Shown: positions 58,698 through 64,000 of the stretch, piece after piece | Position numbering within the stretch: the stretch's first letter is position 1 | How the letters are laid out: each line of letters begins with the position of its first letter | Program-made: the position numbers and the translations under genes | The notes under the pieces: generated by a model | The model's database searches: none | Seen by the model: the letters and a program-made list of their open reading frames with translations, nothing else | What the model was told of the DNA's origin: nothing | NCBI GenBank assembly: GCA_021018995.1 | Contig: CM037585.1 | Location: 125,330,831 to 125,394,830 of the forward strand | DNA: 64,000 bases | Origin: Chloranthus sessilifolius | Lineage: Eukaryota > Streptophyta > Magnoliopsida > Chloranthales > Chloranthaceae | Direction: 5' to 3'

Positions 58698-61160
58698 ATG
58701 GTGCAACATCTGCCTCTGTATTGGAGCGTCCTCCTACCGCATTTCCTACCTTTCTATCAGCACATTGTATGAGTATATGACTTTTTTTTTTGCTTTATTT
58801 CTATTGATAACTATGTTTTGTTTATTATTAGTTTTACAATAACAATTTTTTATTTAATTTATAAGTAATAATTTTATCTATTTATTTATTATTGATATCA
58901 ACATTTTACTATTTAATTATGAAATGATAGGGAAAAGTAACAAAAAAGATTCTATTATGAAACCAATACAAAGGATAAAACCCTACAGGGCACCGCAGCG
59001 CATGCTTATTTAGGCCATTGTGCCTAGCGCACACTTCCCTTTTGAACCAGCCTGCACTTGCACGCTTGATGCTCTTGTGCGTAATGGCTGAAAAGTTGTT
59101 ACTTGCATGCTCTGTAGCCTTTGTATTTTTATCTCGACCGCTGCTCGAGAACTGCTATTGAAATTGCTTACTTTGACTGGAACTGGATCTACTAAAGGTG
59201 CTTCTTTTGGTCTTGCTCCAACCACCTTTGCATCTCTTTTGCTTCATCAACTTAAGCTACTGATCATAGCAATCACGAAGGTACAGACGTGTACCTGAAG
59301 CTACGAGACAAAGCAAGCCATAGTAGAGAATGAAAGTGATTCGTGCGGATCGGGTGCGAGGAAAAGCCCTTCTTGGTTTATAAGTACTTATATCGCTGGA
59401 GTAGTTTTAAGTTTCAAAGTTAATATTTTCACTTTAGCTGGTTAGTTTAACTAGGCTTGAATCTTGGGTGGCGACTCAACATGTGACGCAACATACTGAA
59501 TCTTGTGTAGGTTACGTGGTCTTAGTTTGGGTTTAGAAGTCTACACTTACCATAGTTACGTTACCTCAGTTAAACTAGCACTAGCATCGTCAACGCTAGA
59601 GTTCTTATAGAAATATGCTATGCAAGATTTTTCCTGTTCATTTTGCCTATGGAGCTCGTAATTTCTATGCATTTTATGACATCAGGTACATGAAACTAGA
59701 TTGACAGTTCCACACAGTGTCCTAAATATGGAAACTCAACATGCTACAGCGGCGTGTGACGTGGTCACGACCCTGGTGCATAACGATGCACATCGATCCA
59801 CTAGCAGGCAAGGTGAGAGGGCCTTGTCACCAGGGTCGTGACCACGTCACATTCAAGATACCTGGGTGAAATATTGACCGGACTAAGTTATTCAGAACAC
59901 TACGTGAGGTGAAGACACAAAAAATTGTTGAAGTACTAGCACAGAATTGTGAATGAAAGCAGCGAAGTGCAGTAACTGCGATTCAGATTCACCCGGCACC
60001 ACTGGTACCTCAAGATCGTGATCGAAAGGACCACATTAAAATCGCACGCTGCTCATTTTTCGTATCTATTGCTTGTCTCTATATTATGGTGCTTTCCGCT
60101 TGTAGTAGAGCCAAAGATACAGATCTACTATACCAAGTTGTCGCTGGAGTCTGGGGTTCCTGTTGCTTCATCTCAGTTATGTGGTTTAGCCAGTCTATAA
60201 ATTCCAATGAGGTCTCCCCCCTGCGGACCCGCCTTTTAAGGTTGGCAATGAATGATCATGATTTTAGACCAGACCAGTTTTTGAAAACAGTAGATGAATT
60301 ACAATGAAACTAAGAGAAAAATTTGTCTACAACGACAAGCAATGAAACTAGTTATCAGTCTCCAAATTTTAATGGAATTAGTACACATTGATGCTCGTCC
60401 TCGTGTTTACTAAACAAATTTGTGCTTTAAAGAGTATCCTTTTCCATCTGAGACTAGGGTACCAGTATAATAGATTAAGAAATTGCTTCCGATTTTTCGC
60501 AATCTGTTATTTATTGTAGTCATAGAGCTTCATATTAAAGGTGGGTATTCATCCTGCAAAAGAGAATAACAGTGGAAAAATAACAAGCAAAAAAATAAAA
60601 AATTAGATGTAGATTTTATCTACCCTCACTGTTAAGAAGATGAGCAATAAAAAGTGTCCATGAATAAATGCATGCATAAAGCATCAAAGAGAAGAATGAT
60701 AGTGTTGACCATGATCCTTCGGTCTCATTTTCCTGCAAATAGAGGGAAGAACCAAACCAACAATCGGAGATTATCTCTTTTAGGTACACAATTTCTATCC
60801 CATATCAAATAGTTTCCAGCAACCAAATTATTTTTAGCAAATTTGCAAGCTTTCCTCTAATAAGATGCCAATCAAAGCAGGGATTAAAAATATCGGTATC
60901 ACTCTCAGTATCAGTATATTCTGATACCAAGACATATCGTCTCAGATATCGCCGATACAAGTTTGTATTGGTGAGTCATATATTACAAGGTACATTTATC
61001 AGGCAACGAGATGATACATTTGCCTCGAGTGGATCCAATACCGAAAAGTATCACCCAATGCGTCTCAATAGCGTCCGAGATTTTGAAATATGATTAAAAG
61101 TGAAATGAGAAAAATTACCTGGGAATGAGAAGATAAACTGTCATCATTTGGCACTGACAT
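53920..61160 (-). CDS. SGF11: SGF11, SAGA deubiquitinase-module subunit
   Basis: Join on -: 61160-61119 (14 codons, MSVPNDDSLSSHSQ), 57678-57364 (105 codons) and 54084-53923 (54 codons), stop TGA 53922-53920. All introns are GT/AG and phase 0; predicted length is 173 aa. Exon 2 holds the N-terminal helix (SQFFGDLLDSIIVDVASECH), an acidic Glu run encoded by a GAA repeat, and the Sgf11 zinc finger FECMNCRRSIVAGRFAPHLE..C (Cys-x2-Cys ... His-x3-Cys). Exon 3 is a basic Ser-rich tail beginning GRKARLKVTRSS. In SAGA, Sgf11 anchors the Ubp8/USP22 deubiquitinase that removes ubiquitin from H2B in the nucleus. Introns of 3440 bp (57679-61118) and 3279 bp (54085-57363) are packed with repeats. No stop or frameshift was seen, so it looks functional. 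The 5' UTR was not determined. Confidence 0.93.
54145..54405. repeat. TATCGGTATC-type element in SGF11 intron 2
   Basis: Dense CCGATACC / GGTATCGG strings over 250 bp, starting GGTATCAAAATTCGG. Same class as 26,350-26,517, 52,640-52,860 and 60,880-61,090. Confidence 0.6.
54535..54640 (+). mobile_element. Possible tRNA-derived SINE fragment
   Basis: GGTTGGGCCTCTAGCTCAAC resembles a SINE head with box A. Box B is poor. Low support. Confidence 0.3.
55390..56330 (-). pseudogene. Copia pol fragment (late RT and RNase H) in SGF11 intron 2
   Basis: On -: VIDIKDLGPLKYFLE (near 56,260), EGIQMYQRLVGALIYLT (near 56,060), VDWAESLSNRRSSTIYC then GGNLVTWRSEKQHVVS (near 55,830), FGDNQEAKQIAENLVYHQRT and IEFDCHF (near 55,600), and QIVNILTKAL (55,470). 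These are successive blocks of copia RT/RNase H. Frameshifts and stops are present and no LTR was found beside it. Confidence 0.85.
56490..56860. repeat. Dispersed repeat R, copy 2
   Basis: Pairs with 42,490-42,870. It also contains the 16-bp perfect palindrome ATGCGTTCGAACGCAT at 56,491-56,506. Confidence 0.7.
56866..56920. repeat. (TC)n followed by (AC)n
   Basis: A CT run of about 28 bp followed by an AC run. Confidence 0.93.
57168..57262. repeat. (CA)n-rich tract beside SGF11 exon 2 donor
   Basis: Interrupted CACACA / GCACGCGCG tract about 100-200 bp downstream (on -) of the exon 2 donor at 57363. Confidence 0.9.
57827..58080. mobile_element. 238-bp hAT-like MITE in SGF11 intron 1
   Basis: Element 57835-58072, flanked by GCTAGACC (57827-57834) and ACTAGACC (58073-58080), 7 of 8 identical. 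The interior has GATACTGG / GTATCAGTATC strings like the 26,350 element. Confidence 0.6.
58352..58625 (-). mobile_element. RTE-type LINE 3' end in SGF11 intron 1
   Basis: CAT-rich tail at 58,355-58,377 on +, then TTTGGGGTCGGATTTGAAAG and text shared with 32,990-33,305 and 41,826-42,230. Confidence 0.75.
58660..58695. repeat. (TA)n microsatellite
   Basis: About 36 bp of TA dinucleotide. Confidence 0.95.
58696..60879. other. SGF11 intron 1 DNA, mostly unassigned
   Basis: AT-rich to 58,980. The + frame 60,086-60,307 (NEVSPLRTRLLRLAMNDHDF) is protein-like but not recognised. 59,755-59,851 contains a perfect hairpin. Confidence 0.4.
59755..59851. repeat. Perfect 24-bp inverted repeat with 49-nt spacer
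   Basis: Arms 59755-59778 and 59828-59851 are exact reverse complements (core GTGGTCACGACCCTGGTG). The spacer includes the smaller hairpin GTGCATAACGATGCAC. Confidence 0.92.
60880..61090. repeat. TATCGGTATC-type element near SGF11 exon 1
   Basis: AAAATATCGGTATCAC at left and CGTCCGAGATTTTGAAA at right, with GATACC/GTATC strings between. It ends about 30 bp from the exon 1 donor. Confidence 0.55.
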
Positions 61161-61169
61161 GTTTATAGG

Positions 61170-62765
61170 CGGTACACAAGCCTACTTCTCAAAATTAACT
61201 GCAAATTGTGTCAAATTACATTCTCAGCGCACCTTTATCATGACTAGAAAGTAGGCCACAACATTCACATAGTGAAGGGGTAATATTTTTGTATTGAAAA
61301 AAGAGACATGCTTGTGCGTTAGATGCAAATATCAGGTGTTGGACATATCACCTCAAGAGAGCCGATTCACCCAAGGCGCCCATACAGTATATGGAGCAAA
61401 ATCCAGTCCCCTGTCACAAAAATCACCTTTCTATCAGGCTATCTAACCACTAGAAGCTCACCATGCATGAATCTGTGTCCACAAATGGGGCATTAATTAA
61501 TAAATATGCATTTTGATGTCCTGAAAAAAAGTATAGCACAATTGGCACAGTTTATGCTAAGACGACGCCATCACTAGAAGGTGAAAGTTGGGTAATAGCA
61601 TTGCATTTTAGGATAGGTTCAAAGAATTGTTACAGGCAGATAACGTGGCTAATTCTGTTGCTGACTTTTTTACTTTTGATTTCATCCGACTCGGTCCAAT
61701 ACAAGGCTTGACTCGGATGAGTTCTTGTGAATCATCCGAATCCATGTAAAACAAAATTGACTCGTCTTAAACTTGTTCATTTCCAATGAGTCAAGACAGT
61801 TTGATTTGAATTTGGATGAGTCACAGGGACTTGTCACTTGTCAGGGTCCACCTCCATATCTAGCCAAACCAACTACGCATAGGCTGAATCGAATGATTCA
61901 GATTGAAATGGAATGAATCACAATGTCTAAGCCGATTCATATTGTCATCCTAACATTAGACAGACTTGTCTGATACAGAGTGTATTGGCCATGAACAATT
62001 GACAGGATATAATAGTGAGCCTTTAGAGTTTAACCTTGCTATGGATTGAAAGGCATGTGCTCCAATTGCTATAGAGATGGTTATTACAATTTACTAGTGC
62101 ATACAATACCTATGTCAGAACTTGCCTACCCATTGCTTGCATCACTTTCTACATTTTATTTATTCAAGGTTGTAAAAAAGTATATATTGGTAAAAGCCAA
62201 ATTCATTGACTGCTCATTAACATTTAATAAGACATACATATTAAAAACTCCACAGGAAGCGAATAAGAATGCATTACCATAGTAACCAAGTTCGGTTTAA
62301 TTCGGATAAACTTGGGAAAGATTATTAAAAATTATTTAAAATACAAAAACATATCTTAATATATTTAAAGTTAAAAACGATATTTTTAAGAGGTAAAAAA
62401 GGTACATTACATAATCCACAATAATCACAAATTCACAATGGTAAAAAAACAATACAAAGCATATTTAAAGCATGTATCACAACAACAAAAAAAATTGGAA
62501 TTTCAGAAAAATGTAAAGATCTTCTGTGAATCATCGAATCAGCCGATTAATCTGTAAAATTTTTGGCAGATCACCTATCTAGAGAATTCTTCCAGACATT
62601 TGATTAATTCGGAGAATTTTGTGACAGAGCACAGTACTATCAATCCGGGGCCATATTGTTCGGCCATCTGCCAGATTCCATATTTCATAAATTGAATTGA
62701 TCAGAAGGTGTCCCTAATGGTCCAACAAATAGACTACTATGTGCACTACTACAATTTTCATTATT
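61170..62765. other. Upstream of SGF11: repeat-rich, no gene seen
   Basis: 61,660-61,960 is an imperfect simple repeat of GACTCGGATGAGTC / GATTCA strings. 62,280-62,480 is A-rich. No clear TATA box for SGF11 was identified. Confidence 0.4.
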
Positions 62766-62791
62766 AACCATCAAATGTACATTTGATGGTT
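62766..62791. repeat. 26-bp perfect palindrome between direct repeats
   Basis: Symmetric around TGTACA (AACCATCAAATG / CATTTGATGGTT). It is flanked by two copies of CTACTATGTGCACTACTACA (near 62,731 and 62,794). Confidence 0.92.
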
Positions 62792-62814
62792 CCCTACTAT
62801 GTGCACTACTACAT

Positions 62815-62970
62815 TTTTAACGGGGTATCCAGCCTCTTAGAGCACCCGATTAAGTCCCCGGGTATGTGCAACATCCTCACATCACACGTATTAGTTAGTA
62901 GGGATAAATCCTTGTGAGTGGCCTACAAGGGTTGGGATTCGATCTCAAAACCGCTACTTCTTGAGGAACA
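62815..62970 (-). mobile_element. tRNA-derived SINE, second copy
   Basis: On -: CCTCAAGAAGTAGCGGTTTT, GAGATCGAATCCCAACC (box B), GGATTTATCCCTACTAAC, GGGTGCTCTAAGAGGCTGGA and ATACCCCGTT. It matches the SINE at 11,747-11,941 in order. Confidence 0.75.
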
Positions 62971-64000
62971 CCAATCAAATGTACAACAATTGATCTGACA
63001 ATGAGGAAACTTCAATGCGTGAAGTTCCCATTTATTCACTAAAAACAACTCTATAATTGGGTCAAAAATAATTTTCTAAAGACTAATTAAGCACAAGGGT
63101 ATAATATAAAGGCAAGATTACACAATATATAACACATATCGATTAAAAAAACAATCCAAATTCAAAGATTGGAAGTCCCTAAGGAAGTTCTATCTTTTAC
63201 TAGGATTTGGCATCTCAACAAATATGATCTTGCTGACAAGAAGCGCCTGATCGCCATGAGAAACAGAAAATATTGTGTCATAAGATCAAGCCCATTTTGA
63301 AAATTTTCAGATTAAAACACATCCAGAAGAAGAAAAATGATTTTCCAATAAGGTTGAATAAAAATAAATAATTAAATTAATACGGAATTGCAGAGAACAT
63401 AAAAGCTCTCATTATATAAATAAATATCGATGGTTTTTAGCAAACACCCTACCAAGTCAATGAAAAAAAAAACAGGAAAATATTGCAGACCCATACGAAA
63501 TTTTCAAATTTAAAGACTACCCAAATGCATGAATTGTTGATCCAATGGGCTCATATAAAAATTTCAAGATGATAAATATGTTTTAGACGATGTATAAATT
63601 GGGAAATATGAACAGAAGTTTGTGTTGTATATATTACCTTAATTTGAAGCGTTGATTGGTTCTTAATTGGTCGATGGCAAGGAAGAGTTCGCGTGAGGCA
63701 ACTTGGATTAGATTTGGACTTGATTCCTATCGTCGATTTGGTAAAGGCTGCATTTATTTACAATAAAAATACCCGAAACCCGAGCAAAAACCAGCCTTCC
63801 GAACCCGACTGAAACCGATAAAACCGACACGGAACTGATTCAGCCCAGTTCAGTTTCAGTTTTGGTACCCAAAAACCGAAAACCGGGTAAGTGAGAACAA
63901 CGAAAAAACTGAAAAATTAAAAAAACAATGAAGAAAAATAAAAAACCGAACCCACCAAAACCGGAATTGGATCGGTTCGGTTTGAGGGGTTAAAAAATCG
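62971..64000. other. Unassigned DNA ending in an ACCGAA-type simple repeat
   Basis: No gene recognised to 63,770. From 63,775 to the window end the sequence is dense in AAACCGA / CCGAACCC / GGTTCGG strings, like 26,180-26,760. Confidence 0.5.

Overview
The window reads as plant nuclear DNA, most likely a flowering plant with a repeat-rich genome. The evidence is AT-rich intergenic DNA, two split host genes whose exons sit kilobases apart, and a plant repeat set: a MULE with a Ulp1/DUF1985 gene, L1 and RTE LINEs, Ty1/copia and Ty3/gypsy elements, tRNA-derived SINEs, hAT- and CACTA-type MITEs and a Helitron end. The species cannot be fixed from sequence alone. There is no bacterial, organellar or CRISPR content.

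Layout. 1-6.6 kb is a decayed autonomous Mutator-like element. It has a DUF1985/Ulp1-protease gene on + and a MURA transposase on -, facing each other, and three separate 20-bp palindromic repeat arrays: one in an intron, one between the 3' ends, one upstream of the transposase. 6.7-13.7 kb is MITEs, AT microsatellites, a SINE and a Helitron terminus. 13.76-15.22 kb is a solo LTR with a perfect 5-bp target duplication. 15.44-21.27 kb is a nearly full-length, mutated L1 LINE on -, flanked exactly by two copies of a ~175-bp direct repeat. 22-26.8 kb is undefined repeat DNA, a gypsy-type LTR end and a three-level nest of small elements. 28-41 kb holds an LTR fragment, an L1 fragment, an RTE fragment, an internally deleted gypsy element with both LTRs and a PBS, and a 2.2-kb solo LTR. 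41-49 kb carries two exons of an unnamed conserved + strand gene around an RTE LINE and another solo LTR. 49-53.7 kb is hAT-like MITEs.

53.9-61.2 kb is the best-supported host gene, SGF11 (SAGA deubiquitinase-module subunit), on -. Its three coding exons are separated by two introns of about 3.3-3.4 kb filled with repeats. 61.2-64 kb is repeat-rich upstream DNA.

Most interesting: (i) the MULE's three arrays share a 20-bp periodic dyad scaffold whose two arms change together from array to array. This resembles the cis targets of DUF1985-type (VANC) anti-silencing proteins in VANDAL elements. (ii) LTRs of related layout carry unrelated short-motif arrays in the same U3 position upstream of the TATA box. 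(iii) A LINE is bounded by a direct repeat about ten times longer than a usual LINE target duplication. Coordinates of splice sites and element ends are by-eye readings.
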